Assembly (NCBI GenBank): GCA_965247615.1
Contig: OZ252022.1
Span: 2,666,001 to 2,730,000, forward strand
Direction of reading: 5' to 3'
From: G965197715 sp965247615
GTDB lineage: Bacteria; Chloroflexota; Dehalococcoidia; Lucifugimonadales; UBA1127
Length of the DNA stretch: 64,000 nucleotides
In this document: piece after piece, positions 37,476 to 45,759 of the stretch
Layout: each line of letters opens with the position of its first letter
How positions within the stretch are numbered: position 1 is the stretch's first letter
Program-made: the position numbers and the translations under genes
Notes under the pieces: generated by a model
Told to the model about the DNA's origin: nothing
Seen by the model: the letters and a program-made list of their open reading frames with translations, nothing else
Databases searched by the model: none

Positions 37476-38693
37476 TTAGTCCTCATTCTCCAGGTCGAAC
37501 GCCCGGTGGAGGGCCTGGACGGCCTGATTCACCTGGCTCTCCGCGACGATGCAGGTGATGCGGATCTCCGAGGTGGTGATCATCTCGATGTTGACGCCGG
37601 CGTCCGCGAGTGTGCGGAACATGCGGGAGGCGTAGCCGGGTGCGTTCTGCATTCCGGTGCCAACGACGCTGACCTTGCTCATGTTGGCGTCGTGGGTGAC
37701 GCCCCGGGCGCCGATGGCGCCGGCCACGGGCGCGACGACGTCGAGTGCCTTGGGCAGGTCTGCGCGGGTGATGGTGAAGGAGAGGTCCGTGAGATTTTCG
37801 ACGCTGGCGTTCTGGACGATGGTGTCCACGCTGACGCCGGCGTCCGCCAGGGGCTCGAAGACCGTGGCGGCGACGCCGGGCTTGTCGGCGACGCCGATCA
37901 GGGTGATCTTGGCCACGTTACGGTCCTGGGCCACGGACCGGACACGATTTCGGACCTCCATGTTCACGTCTCCTTGGATGAGGGTGCCCGGCGCGTCGAC
38001 GAAGGTGGAGGCGACGAGGATCGGCACTTGGTAGAGCGCCCCCAGCTCGATGGAGCGGGGCTGCATCTTGGCGCCCATGCTGGCGAGCTCCAGCATCTCG
38101 TCGTAGTCGATGGCGGAGAGCTTGCGGGCCTGGGGGACGACGCGGGGGTCGGCGGTGTAGATGCCCTCAACGTCCGTATAGATCTCGCAGCGTTCGGCCT
38201 GGAGGGCCGCGGCGAGGGCGACGGCGGTGGTATCGGAGCCGCCGCGGCCAAGGGTCGTAACGTCGAGGGCCTCGGTGAAGCCCTGGAATCCGGCGACGAC
38301 CACGATGCGACCGGCATCCAGCTCCCGCTGGAGGCGTTGGGGCTGAATGCTGGAGATGAGGGCCTTGCCATGGGTGGCTTCGGTCTGGATGCCGGCCTGG
38401 ATGCCGGTGATGCTGACGGCGGGGAAGCCCATGTCGTTGAGTGCCATGGCCATGAGGGCGCAGGAGACCATCTCGCCGGTCGAGAGGAGGGCGTCCATCT
38501 CGCGCTCGTTGGGGCGGGCGGCCACCTGGTGAGCAAGGGCGATGAGGTCGTCGGTGGCGTCGCCCATGGCGGAGCAGACGGTGAGGACCTGGTGGCCCTG
38601 GGCGCGGGTCCTGGCGATGCGGGACGCCACGTGCTTGATGTTGGCAGGACCGGCCAGGGAGCTGCCGCCGTACTTCTGGACGATGAGGGTCAT
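37476..38693 (-). CDS. lysC: Aspartate kinase
   Basis: A 405-residue aspartokinase, first step of the lysine, threonine and methionine pathways. N-terminal VQKYGGSSLAGP is the kinase signature; GRGGSDTTAVALA near residue 150 binds ATP and aspartate; two ACT domains (about residues 265-335 and 345-400, with GVADKPGVAATVF and MQNAPGYASRMF) give feedback control by end products. Length equals the monofunctional enzyme. It lies downstream of thrB (158 bases), so both threonine-pathway genes may be read together. Confidence 0.95.
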   Translation of the reverse strand: MTLIVQKYGGSSLAGPANIKHVASRIARTRAQGHQVLTVCSAMGDATDDLIALAHQVAARPNEREMDALLSTGEMVSCALMAMALNDMGFPAVSITGIQAGIQTEATHGKALISSIQPQRLQRELDAGRIVVVAGFQGFTEALDVTTLGRGGSDTTAVALAAALQAERCEIYTDVEGIYTADPRVVPQARKLSAIDYDEMLELASMGAKMQPRSIELGALYQVPILVASTFVDAPGTLIQGDVNMEVRNRVRSVAQDRNVAKITLIGVADKPGVAATVFEPLADAGVSVDTIVQNASVENLTDLSFTITRADLPKALDVVAPVAGAIGARGVTHDANMSKVSVVGTGMQNAPGYASRMFRTLADAGVNIEMITTSEIRITCIVAESQVNQAVQALHRAFDLENED

Positions 38694-38851
38694 GCCGCCT
38701 ACCGCTCTATCATGCTCTGCCTGTCACCGCGCCCGGGGCATGGGGGGGTCGGAGTGTGTGGCGCCGGCTGCGGGGCCCTGCGCTGAACTCATCATGGGCA
38801 CAAGGGTACCACAGGCCGCGGGTCCGGCGCAGAGGGTACGGCACTCGCCCG

Positions 38852-39787
38852 TCACTCCAAGCGCACGACGTGGGCGCCGGCGGGGGTCAGGTCGGCGACG
38901 CGGAGGGTGCCGTGGACGCCGGCCTTCTCCGCGATGTCCTGCATCTCCCACCCGATGGTCATCTCGCGCTGGTTGGCGAGGGCCAGGATGGTGGAGCCGG
39001 CGCCGGAGAGGAAGACGCCGAGGGCGCCCGCGGCGAGGGCGGCGCGGAATATGAGGCGCATGGCGGGGAAGATGGCCTCCCGCTGGGGTTGATGGAGCCG
39101 GTCCCTGGTGGCGACGCGCAGGTATTCGTAGCGCCCGGTGGCGAGGGCGTCGACGAGCAGGGCGGTGCGCGCGGCGTTGAAAACGGCGTCGGCGCGGGGG
39201 ACCTGGGGCGGGAGGATGGCGCGAGCCTGGGCCGTGGGCATGGGCTGGTCGGGGATGAAGAGGACGGCCTTTAGGGGGCTGGCAATGGGCACGGGCGCCG
39301 TGACGATGGCGCCGTCGTCGAGTGTCACGATTTGGCAGCCGCCCAGGAAGGCGGGAGCGGCGTTGTCCGGGTGGCCCTCGATGTCCACGGCCAGCTCCAG
39401 GAGCTGTTGCTGTGAGAGGGGGGCGCCGCAGAGGGCGTTGCCCGCGAGGAGGCCGGCGACGACGGCGGCGGAGCTGCTGCCCAGGCCTCGAGCCAGGGGA
39501 ATGGCGTTGCGGCACGCGACGGTGAGGCCGGGCATGGGGACGCCCGCCTCCCGGAAGGCCCTGGCTATGGAACGGCAGACGAGGTTGCCCTGGTCGCGCT
39601 CCAGGGTGTCGGCCCCCTCGCCGTCGATGGTGACGGCGGGCTGGCCCACGTGGACCGTTACCTCGTTCCAGATGTCCAGGGCCATGCCGAGGCAGTCGAA
39701 GCCGGGGCCGAGGTTGGCGGTGGTCGCGGGAGCCCGGACCTGGGCAAGTGCCCGCCTAGGGCCTGGATTGGGGCCGCTTGCGTGCAT
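38852..39787 (-). CDS. thrB: Homoserine kinase
   Basis: A 311-residue GHMP-family kinase. VRAPATTANLGPGFDCLGMALD at residues 17-38 and the ATP loop IPLARGLGSSSAAVVAGLLAG near residue 96 are diagnostic; GHPDNAAPAFLGG and FLSGAGSTILAL complete the family pattern. GGAAG precedes the ATG. It phosphorylates homoserine on the way to threonine. It precedes lysC on the same strand. Confidence 0.95.
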   Translation of the reverse strand: MHASGPNPGPRRALAQVRAPATTANLGPGFDCLGMALDIWNEVTVHVGQPAVTIDGEGADTLERDQGNLVCRSIARAFREAGVPMPGLTVACRNAIPLARGLGSSSAAVVAGLLAGNALCGAPLSQQQLLELAVDIEGHPDNAAPAFLGGCQIVTLDDGAIVTAPVPIASPLKAVLFIPDQPMPTAQARAILPPQVPRADAVFNAARTALLVDALATGRYEYLRVATRDRLHQPQREAIFPAMRLIFRAALAAGALGVFLSGAGSTILALANQREMTIGWEMQDIAEKAGVHGTLRVADLTPAGAHVVRLE

Positions 39788-39901
39788 CGTCTTCCGTGTT
39801 CTCAGCGTGCCTCCACCGGTGGAGGCACGGCGTAGGGGTTGGTCTGGTCTGAACGACTGAGGCGTATGTTATATGCCCTCTTCCCCGGTGGATGAGAGGG
39901 G

Positions 39902-40342
39902 CTAGGGACCGGCCTGCTCCGCGCGCTCCTTGAGGGCCTGATTCATAGCCTGGAAGCCGCCTCGTATCTTGCCGCCCATCATCGAGAGCAGAGGCGTTAC
40001 CAGGAGGCCGCGGTAGAGCTCATAGTGCATGAACCTGGCGCCGTCGTCCCCCCGGGGCTCGATGACGAGGGCGTGCTCTCCATCGAAGAGGCCGGGAAGG
40101 AACAGGCCCCCCGTCCAGCGGAGCTCGCGGTTGGGTTCGACGGTGAGGACGGTGGGGCGAATGACGGACGTTTTTCGTCCCGGCTGCTGAAGAGAGACGA
40201 CGATCTGGTCGCCGATCTGCAGCTTGCCCTCCAGGCTGCGCAGGAGGGGGTTCCAGGATGGGTATGCTTCGAAGTCGGTCAGGACTTGCCAGACGCGCTG
40301 GGGCGGGGCGTCGATGTCGATGTCGGCGCGGATCTCTTTCAC
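39902..40342 (-). CDS. SRPBCC-family protein (polyketide cyclase/dehydrase-like)
   Basis: A 146-residue START/Bet-v-1-like protein. DIDAPPQRVWQVLTDFEAYPSWNPLLRSLEG at the N-terminus is the typical first strand-helix unit; later TVEPNRELRWTGG and ALVIEP follow the family. It should bind a hydrophobic ligand in its central cavity; no catalytic role is visible. Start GTG with GAGAG upstream. It lies between hisIE and thrB on the same strand. Confidence 0.85.
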   Translation of the reverse strand: MKEIRADIDIDAPPQRVWQVLTDFEAYPSWNPLLRSLEGKLQIGDQIVVSLQQPGRKTSVIRPTVLTVEPNRELRWTGGLFLPGLFDGEHALVIEPRGDDGARFMHYELYRGLLVTPLLSMMGGKIRGGFQAMNQALKERAEQAGP

Positions 40343-40397
40343 GTGTGCATCTCTCGCTCAGGGTACTCGCTGGGGCCGGTATGCCGGTGCTGGGCGG

Positions 40398-41030
40398 CTA
40401 GCCCTGCCCGGATCTACGCTCCTGAAGAACGCGCCAGACATCGGCCGGGGTTGCGCCGGCGGCGGCGAGGAGCACCATGGTGTGGTAGAAGAGGTCGGCG
40501 ACCTCTCCCGCGAGCTCCTCCCTGTGGCCCTCCACAGCGGCGATGGCCGACTCCCCCGCCTCCTCGATGACCTTTTGGGCTACGCGGCCGACGCCCGAGG
40601 CCAGGAGCTTGGCGGTGTAGCTGTCCTCGGGGGGGTCGCGCTGCCGGTCCTGCACGACGGCGAAGAGGGCTTCCAGGATGCCCGACCCCATTTCGTGCTC
40701 GCGCACGGCCGGCATCCGGTCCACGGGGGTGAAGAAGCAGCCCTGGCTTCCGGTATGGCACACGGGGCCATCCGGCTTGACCTTCAGAAGCAGGGTATCG
40801 CTGTCACAGTCGGCCTCCATGGAATTGACGTGGAGGAAGCTGCCGGAGACGTCGCCCTTGTGCCAGAGCTCCTGGCGGCTGCGGCTGTAGAACCAGACGG
40901 TGCCGCCCTCCAGTGTGCGGCGCAGGGAGCCCGGGGAGACGTAGCCGAGCATCAGCACCTGGCCCGAGTCCGCATCCTGGACGATGGCGGGGATGAGGCC
41001 GCTCCTATCCAACTGGAGTTCCACGCTCAT
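40398..41030 (-). CDS. hisIE: Bifunctional phosphoribosyl-AMP cyclohydrolase / phosphoribosyl-ATP pyrophosphatase
   Basis: A 210-residue fusion for steps two and three of histidine synthesis. The HisI part (residues 1-110) has LMLGYVSPGSLRRTLEGGTVWFYSRSRQELWHKG, DCDSDTLLL and CHTGSQGCFF (Zn and Mg ligands); the HisE part (about 118-205) has the EEAGESAIAA and EVADLFYHTM helices of the MazG-like pyrophosphatase. GAGGGG precedes the ATG. It lies with hisF, hisA and hisH on the same strand, interrupted by unrelated genes. Confidence 0.95.
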   Translation of the reverse strand: MSVELQLDRSGLIPAIVQDADSGQVLMLGYVSPGSLRRTLEGGTVWFYSRSRQELWHKGDVSGSFLHVNSMEADCDSDTLLLKVKPDGPVCHTGSQGCFFTPVDRMPAVREHEMGSGILEALFAVVQDRQRDPPEDSYTAKLLASGVGRVAQKVIEEAGESAIAAVEGHREELAGEVADLFYHTMVLLAAAGATPADVWRVLQERRSGQG

Positions 41031-41087
41031 GTCAACCCCTCGACCGCACCAGCGGTTCCTACAATGGTACCACTATCCGGACTGGGT

Positions 41088-41330
41088 GGGTCGCTGCGCG
41101 ACGGCTTTGTGGGCCTGGGTTGGGAGCGTTGCGTCGGTACGTGTCATCAAGGGTGATGAGGGTCTCTGGTGGGGGTCCCGCGTGGATTCCCGCCTTCGCG
41201 GGAGTGACGGGTCGCTGCGCGACGGCTTTGTGGGCGTGGGTTGGGAGCGTTGCGTCGGTACGTGTCATCAGGGGTGATGAGGGTCTGGAGTGGGGGGTCC
41301 CGCGTGGATTCCCGCCTTCACGGGAGTGAC
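41088..41330. repeat. Two tandem 121-base units containing GTCGC and ATTCCCGC modules
   Basis: Unit one 41088-41208 and unit two 41209-41330 are nearly identical. Each starts with GGGTCGCTGCGCGACGGC, runs through GTGGGxxTGGGTTGGGAGCG and GTGTCATCAxGGGTGATGAGGG, and ends with a GATTCCCGC / GCGGGAGTGAC palindrome. They differ at few sites, so the duplication is recent. The array fills the gap between hisIE and the HAD gene. Confidence 0.85.
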
Positions 41331-41345
41331 GGGACTGGGTGCGGG

Positions 41346-42071
41346 CTAGCCTGCTGCCGACTTCTCCAGTACCCCGAACAGCTCCGTGAGACTCTGGACC
41401 TGATAGTCCGGCTGCGGGAGGTCCGGGTCCGGCGCGGCTCCGTAGCGGTTGACCCACGCCGCCTGCATACCAACGAGCTTTGCGCCGCGGACGTCCTCAT
41501 GGTAGGTGTCTCCCACCTGTAGGGCCTCTGACGGTTGGACGCCGAGCCGTTCCAGGACCTGGTGGAAGATGGACGGGTGGGGCTTGTAGGCCTTCGCTTC
41601 CTCTGAGCAGAGGACGGCCGAGAAGCGCCCCGTCCAGCCGTGGTGTTCAACCAGGGGTTCGAGGTACGCCCGGTCCGCATTGGAGAGGAGGGCGAGCTTC
41701 ACTCTGCCGTCCAGGGTCTCCAGCACGCCCTGAGTCTCTGGGAAGACCGGCCGCCGCCCCAGGTCGTTCCAGCAGAGCTCCGTGGCTGCGACCGGGTCAC
41801 CGGACAGGCCCAGCTTCCGGAAGGCCCGCTGGAAGCAGTCGGTCCAGACCTCCGTGTAGCTCTGGAATGGCAAGCTGGGTGTGAGCGTTTGGGGATTGAG
41901 GCGGCGGCTGCGGAACTCGCGCTCCATGGGGAGCCAGGTGTCCCAGAGCTGGCGCGCCTCGACGGCGAGGCCCTGCTCCCGGGAGAGGCGCTGGAAGCTC
42001 TCGAGCCACAGGTCGTGGCCGTTGGGGACCAGGGTTTCGAAGACGTCGAAGACGATGGCTTTGATGGCCAC
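41346..42071 (-). CDS. HAD-superfamily hydrolase
   Basis: A 241-residue phosphatase-like protein. Motif I VFDVFETLV (nucleophile Asp9), motif II LLSNAD near residue 131, motif III Lys in KAYKPHP near residue 160, and motif IV GDTYHEDVRGAK near residue 187 are all present, with an alpha-helical cap (about residues 20-95). Start GTG behind AAGGGGG. It lies 14 bases after hisF. A dedicated histidinol-phosphatase has not been seen in the window, so this HAD enzyme is a candidate for that step, though the haloacid-dehalogenase-type cap also fits other small phosphates. Confidence 0.88.
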   Translation of the reverse strand: MAIKAIVFDVFETLVPNGHDLWLESFQRLSREQGLAVEARQLWDTWLPMEREFRSRRLNPQTLTPSLPFQSYTEVWTDCFQRAFRKLGLSGDPVAATELCWNDLGRRPVFPETQGVLETLDGRVKLALLSNADRAYLEPLVEHHGWTGRFSAVLCSEEAKAYKPHPSIFHQVLERLGVQPSEALQVGDTYHEDVRGAKLVGMQAAWVNRYGAAPDPDLPQPDYQVQSLTELFGVLEKSAAG

Positions 42072-42085
42072 GCCAGAGCCCCCTT

Positions 42086-42874
42086 TCAGGTTGTGGACAG
42101 GGGCCGCATGGGCAGCCCCCTCTGGGCGAGATAGTCCTTCACCTCGGCGATGCTGTACGTGCCGTAGTGGAAGATGCTGGCGGCGAGGGCGGCGTCGGCC
42201 CTGCCATCCTCCAACGCTTGCAGCATGTGCTCCGGGTTCCCCGCGCCGCCGCTGGCCACCACCGGCACGGTGACCACTTCCGACAGTGCCCGGAGCAGCT
42301 CAATGTCGTAGCCTGCCTGTGTTCCATCGGCGTCCATGCTGTTGACGACGATTTCGCCTGCGCCCAGCTCCACGGCTCGGGCGGCCCACTCAATGGCGTC
42401 GAGGCCGGAGGAGTGGCCGCCGTCCTTGCCCGTGCGCGTGCGGACCTCCCATCGGACCGGGTCCGTCCCCGGAACGCGCATGGCGTCCAGCCCCAACACG
42501 ATGCACTGGGACCCAAAGTGCTCCGCGCCCTGCCGTATCAGGTCCGGGTTCTCCACCGCTGCCGTGTTGATCGAGACCTTGTCCGCGCCGGCCAGGAGCA
42601 TCGTATGCATGTCATCCACGGAGCGGAGGCCGCCGCCCACGGAAAGAGGAATAAAGACCTGTTCCGCCACCTGCGCCACCACGTCCAGCATGATGGAGCG
42701 TTCCTCAGCGGAAGCGGTGATGTCGTAGAAGACCAACTCGTCGGCGCCGGCCTCGTTGTAGAGGGACGCCATCTCCACCGGGTCACCGGCGTCGCGGTGG
42801 TCCAGAAAGCGGACGCCCTTGACGACGCGGCCGCGCTTCACGTCCAGGCACGGGATGATGCGCTTGGTGAGCAA
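42086..42874 (-). CDS. hisF: Imidazole glycerol phosphate synthase subunit HisF
   Basis: A 262-residue TIM barrel that combines ammonia from HisH with PRFAR to form imidazole glycerol phosphate and AICAR. Catalytic Asp in IPCLDVKRGRVVKG near residue 12 and the second catalytic Asp in NSMDADGTQAGYDIELL; phosphate motifs PLSVGGGLRS and VASGGAGN are intact. Start is TTG, one base after the stop of the methyltransferase gene, with GAGGAAG upstream. Confidence 0.95.
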   Translation of the reverse strand: MLTKRIIPCLDVKRGRVVKGVRFLDHRDAGDPVEMASLYNEAGADELVFYDITASAEERSIMLDVVAQVAEQVFIPLSVGGGLRSVDDMHTMLLAGADKVSINTAAVENPDLIRQGAEHFGSQCIVLGLDAMRVPGTDPVRWEVRTRTGKDGGHSSGLDAIEWAARAVELGAGEIVVNSMDADGTQAGYDIELLRALSEVVTVPVVASGGAGNPEHMLQALEDGRADAALAASIFHYGTYSIAEVKDYLAQRGLPMRPLSTT

Positions 42875-42875
42875 G

Positions 42876-43439
42876 CTACTTCCTCAGCAGCACGAGGTAG
42901 TAGTTGCTGGTGAGGGTGCGCCTGCCAGAGATGCGCAGGCCGACGGTCTTGGCGAGGGCCATGACGTCGGCTTCGGCGATGCGCTCTTCGTCGGGCGGGC
43001 CGACGGCGGCTTGGCCCTTCTGCCACTCGACGATGGCGACCCAGGCGCTGCGCTTGAGCTTGGGGAGGAACTCCCGGAGGAGCCCCTCTCTATCAGCGGT
43101 CTGGTGCAGCGCGAAGGGGACGAGGACACCATCTAAGGTATCATCGCCGATGCTCTGCTGCTCCTTCTCGGTGGAGACCAGGGTGACGTTGCTGAGCCGC
43201 GCTTGGGCCAAGCGTTGCTTGAGCTCATCCAGGGCGGCAGCCGAGCCGTCCCTGGCGTAGACCCTGCCATCGAAGAGGGACTTGGCCATGGGAATGGTCA
43301 GGTGCCCGTTGCCGCAACGGAGGTCCAGCACGCAGTGATAGGGGCGTAGAGGGAGCTGGGCGAAGAGGCGCAAGGGGTCGAGGCCCTCGGCGGGGGAGGA
43401 AGCGTGAGTGGCATCCGGGGACGTTGTCTTTCTTTCCAT
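42876..43439 (-). CDS. Class I SAM-dependent methyltransferase
   Basis: A 187-residue small-molecule-type methyltransferase. Motif I VLDLRCGNGHLTIPMAK near residue 38 binds SAM; a later acidic residue in VYARDGSAAALDEL and post-I GDDTLDGVLVPFALHQT complete the fold. AAGGATTGAATGA lies before the ATG. It is inserted between hisA and hisF on the same strand, tightly coupled to hisF. Substrate not known. Confidence 0.88.
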   Translation of the reverse strand: MERKTTSPDATHASSPAEGLDPLRLFAQLPLRPYHCVLDLRCGNGHLTIPMAKSLFDGRVYARDGSAAALDELKQRLAQARLSNVTLVSTEKEQQSIGDDTLDGVLVPFALHQTADREGLLREFLPKLKRSAWVAIVEWQKGQAAVGPPDEERIAEADVMALAKTVGLRISGRRTLTSNYYLVLLRK

Positions 43440-43518
43440 TCATTCAATCCTTGGCGGGTATTGGGGTACGCTGCTCAGTATAGCAGGGCACAGCGAGGTG
43501 GGCAGGCGCCGGGCGGCA

Positions 43519-44238
43519 TCAGTCCTGGCGCAGGGTCCGCAGGGCCTGGGGGAGATCGACGGCGCCGGTGAAGAGGGCGGTGCCAACGATGGCGCCCTCC
43601 GCGCCCAGCTCTGCGAGGCGGACGAGGTGGTCGATGGAAGAGATGCCGCCCGCGGCTATGAGGGGGCAATCGACGGCTGCGATGGCGCTCTCCACCGCGG
43701 CGAAGTTGGGTTCGGAGAGGGTGCCGTCCTGGGCGATGTCCGTGTAGACAAAGCGGCTGACGCCAAGCTGGGCCATGCGGCGAAGGAGGGCCAGCGAGTC
43801 TACGTGAGAGCCCTCGGTCCATCCCCGGACGGCGACCTTGCCATCCCTGGCATCCACGGAGACGATGACGCGGCCAGGGCCAACCTTCTCCAGGAGGCCG
43901 CGCACAAGGTCCGGGTGCTCCACGGCGGCGGTGCCCAAGACGACGCGGTCCGCTCCGGCGTTCAGGAGAGTGAGCGCCGTGTCCAAGTCGCGGACGCCGC
44001 CACCGACCTGGAGGGGAACGCGGGCGCAGGCGGCGATCTGGCGGATGGTGGCGAGGTTTCCGGGCCGGCCCGAGGCGGCGCCGTCCAGGTCGACGACGTG
44101 GAGTCGGGCCGCCCCCTGGTCCTGCCATTTTAACGCGACGCTCAGGGGGTCTTCCGACAGGAGCTCCCGTGAGAAGTCCCCCTGGTAGAGGCGGACGCAG
44201 CGGCCGTCCCTGAGGTCGACTGCGGGGATTAGCTCCAT
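43519..44238 (-). CDS. hisA: Phosphoribosylformimino-AICAR isomerase HisA
   Basis: A 239-residue TIM barrel for the fourth step of histidine synthesis. MELIPAVDLRDGRCVRLYQGDF has the catalytic Asp8; TDIAQDGTLSEPN near residue 127 the second catalytic Asp; phosphate loops PLQVGGGVRD and IAAGGIS follow the HisA pattern. It lies 100 bases after hisH and 80 bases before the methyltransferase gene. Confidence 0.95.
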   Translation of the reverse strand: MELIPAVDLRDGRCVRLYQGDFSRELLSEDPLSVALKWQDQGAARLHVVDLDGAASGRPGNLATIRQIAACARVPLQVGGGVRDLDTALTLLNAGADRVVLGTAAVEHPDLVRGLLEKVGPGRVIVSVDARDGKVAVRGWTEGSHVDSLALLRRMAQLGVSRFVYTDIAQDGTLSEPNFAAVESAIAAVDCPLIAAGGISSIDHLVRLAELGAEGAIVGTALFTGAVDLPQALRTLRQD

Positions 44239-44338
44239 GCTACGACACTACGGCGACGGGGGTGACGCGGGAAAGGTTGGGCGGTGGACTCAATTTGATT
44301 GACCGTCGCGCTTGATTGTCTGTTTTGGGGGATGGGGG

Positions 44339-44968
44339 TCATGGGCGGGCGGACTGCTCCGCGAAGCGGAGGAAGTTTTCGTACAGCTTCAGGCCCCACA
44401 CTCCGCTCTTTTCGGGGTGGAACTGGGTGGCCACGAGGTTGTCGCGGGCGGCGGCGGAGCAGAACTCGACGCCGTAGCTGGTGGTGGCCAGGACGGATTC
44501 TGAGGTGGCCGGCGCCGGGCAAAAGCTATGGACGAAGTAGAAGTGGGTGTCCTGGGGCACGCCGGCGAAGACGGGGTGGTCCCTCTGGAGGTGGGCGGTG
44601 TTCCACCCCATGTGGGGGACCTTCAGTCCGGGGGGCAGCCGCCGCACGGCACCCGGGATGAGGCCGAGACACTGCACGCCGCCCTCCTCCGACCAGTCGA
44701 AGAGGAGTTGCAGGCCAACGCAGACGCCGAAGAAGGGAGCGCCCCGCTCGATGGCGCCCTTGACGGTTGCGGTGAGGCTACGCTGCTCGAGGGCGAGCAT
44801 GGCGGAGTCGCAGGCGCCCTGGCCGGGCAGCACGAGCGCTTCGGCGCGGGCAATCTCCGCGGGGTCGCTGGACACGCGGGGGGAGGCGCCGAGGGACTCC
44901 AGGGCCTTGGCAACGCTGCGGAGGTTCCCGGCGCCGTAGTCGATGATGACGATCCTCAGGCTGCTCAT
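44339..44968 (-). CDS. hisH: Imidazole glycerol phosphate synthase glutaminase HisH
   Basis: A 209-residue class I glutamine amidotransferase. IIDYGAGNLRSVAKAL near the N-terminus, LPGQGACDSAM, the nucleophile Cys in FFGVCVGLQLL near residue 81, and QFHPEKSG with the catalytic His-Glu near residue 185 are all present. It feeds ammonia to HisF. Its ATG overlaps the stop of the upstream hydrolase-like gene (ATGA), so both are translated from one mRNA. Confidence 0.95.
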   Translation of the reverse strand: MSSLRIVIIDYGAGNLRSVAKALESLGASPRVSSDPAEIARAEALVLPGQGACDSAMLALEQRSLTATVKGAIERGAPFFGVCVGLQLLFDWSEEGGVQCLGLIPGAVRRLPPGLKVPHMGWNTAHLQRDHPVFAGVPQDTHFYFVHSFCPAPATSESVLATTSYGVEFCSAAARDNLVATQFHPEKSGVWGLKLYENFLRFAEQSARP

Positions 44969-45759
44969 GGTGCCAGGTCGTCCAGGAAGCGCAACAGGCT
45001 CAGGGCGACGTCTTCGCCCACGGGCCCGCTGAGCATGTCCGTACCGCGCTCGCCTCCCAGATAAGCCTGGTAGATGGGCTGCCCGGAGACCGCCTTGAAG
45101 AACTCGCCCGCGTCCTGCTGGGCGGGCTCATCGTCCTCTGCGACGATGAGCAGGACGGACGATTCCACCTGGGGGGCGTCCTCCAGAGCGTTCAGGCCCT
45201 GGTACTCAGCGGGTGCGGAGAGGGTGGCGACACCGCGGAAGCGCTCCCTAGCGGCCATCTTCATGGCGGCTGTGCCGCCCATGCCGGCGCCGATGAGAAA
45301 GATACCCTGGGCTCCCTGGTCGCGCAGGACCTGGACCGCGGCCTCCATGTCCAACAGCAGATTCTCGAACTCTTTCTGTCCACTGGAGCGGCCGAAGCCC
45401 CGGAAGTCGAAGGTGAGGACCGTGTGGCCGCGGGCAGCCAGGGTTTCGGCAAAGGGTTGCCAGCTGCGCTGGTCGGCGTCGTCCATGTGCGCCAGGACGA
45501 CGGCAGGGTTGCCCTGGCCGAAGAGCCGTCCGTGGAGGGCCACGCCGTCCGCCGTCGTGAAGAAGATGTCGGCGTAGTTGCCGGGGGGATTCTCAACGGC
45601 GCGGCGGTCCTGCAACACCTGAGCGCTGCCCCAGGTGGCTGCTACGACGACGCCTATGACGACGATCAGGGCGGCGAGGGCGTAGTAGATGCGGGGGGCC
45701 GTGGTCCAGCGTTGGCCCGGGGACCGGCCTGCGCGGGACTGCCTCCGAAAGGTCGACAT
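44965..45759 (-). CDS. Membrane-anchored alpha/beta hydrolase-like protein lacking catalytic Ser and His
   Basis: A 264-residue protein with an N-terminal membrane helix (about residues 24-43) and an alpha/beta hydrolase domain outside. FDFRGFGRSSG near residue 118 and LIVAEDDEPA near residue 207 (acid residue) are normal. The nucleophile elbow reads IGAGMGG, with Gly159 where Ser is expected, and the usual His site near LGGERGTDML has Arg238. The fold is kept while two triad members are lost, so it is probably a binding or structural protein. It overlaps hisH by four bases and pduO-type adenosyltransferase by one, so it is translated within the same mRNA. Confidence 0.82.
   Translation of the reverse strand: MSTFRRQSRAGRSPGQRWTTAPRIYYALAALIVVIGVVVAATWGSAQVLQDRRAVENPPGNYADIFFTTADGVALHGRLFGQGNPAVVLAHMDDADQRSWQPFAETLAARGHTVLTFDFRGFGRSSGQKEFENLLLDMEAAVQVLRDQGAQGIFLIGAGMGGTAAMKMAARERFRGVATLSAPAEYQGLNALEDAPQVESSVLLIVAEDDEPAQQDAGEFFKAVSGQPIYQAYLGGERGTDMLSGPVGEDVALSLLRFLDDLAP

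Noticed and set aside
41088..41330. CRISPR array
   Set aside because: There are only two units of 121 bases with related content throughout; no short repeats with unique spacers and no cas gene.
44270..44330. TTTGATTG-containing stretch between hisH and hisA as a further copy of the composite repeat
   Set aside because: It has two TTGATTG motifs and TTTTGGGGG, like the T-tract module, but neither the TTTTGAAGC segment nor the GTCGC module; too short to count.
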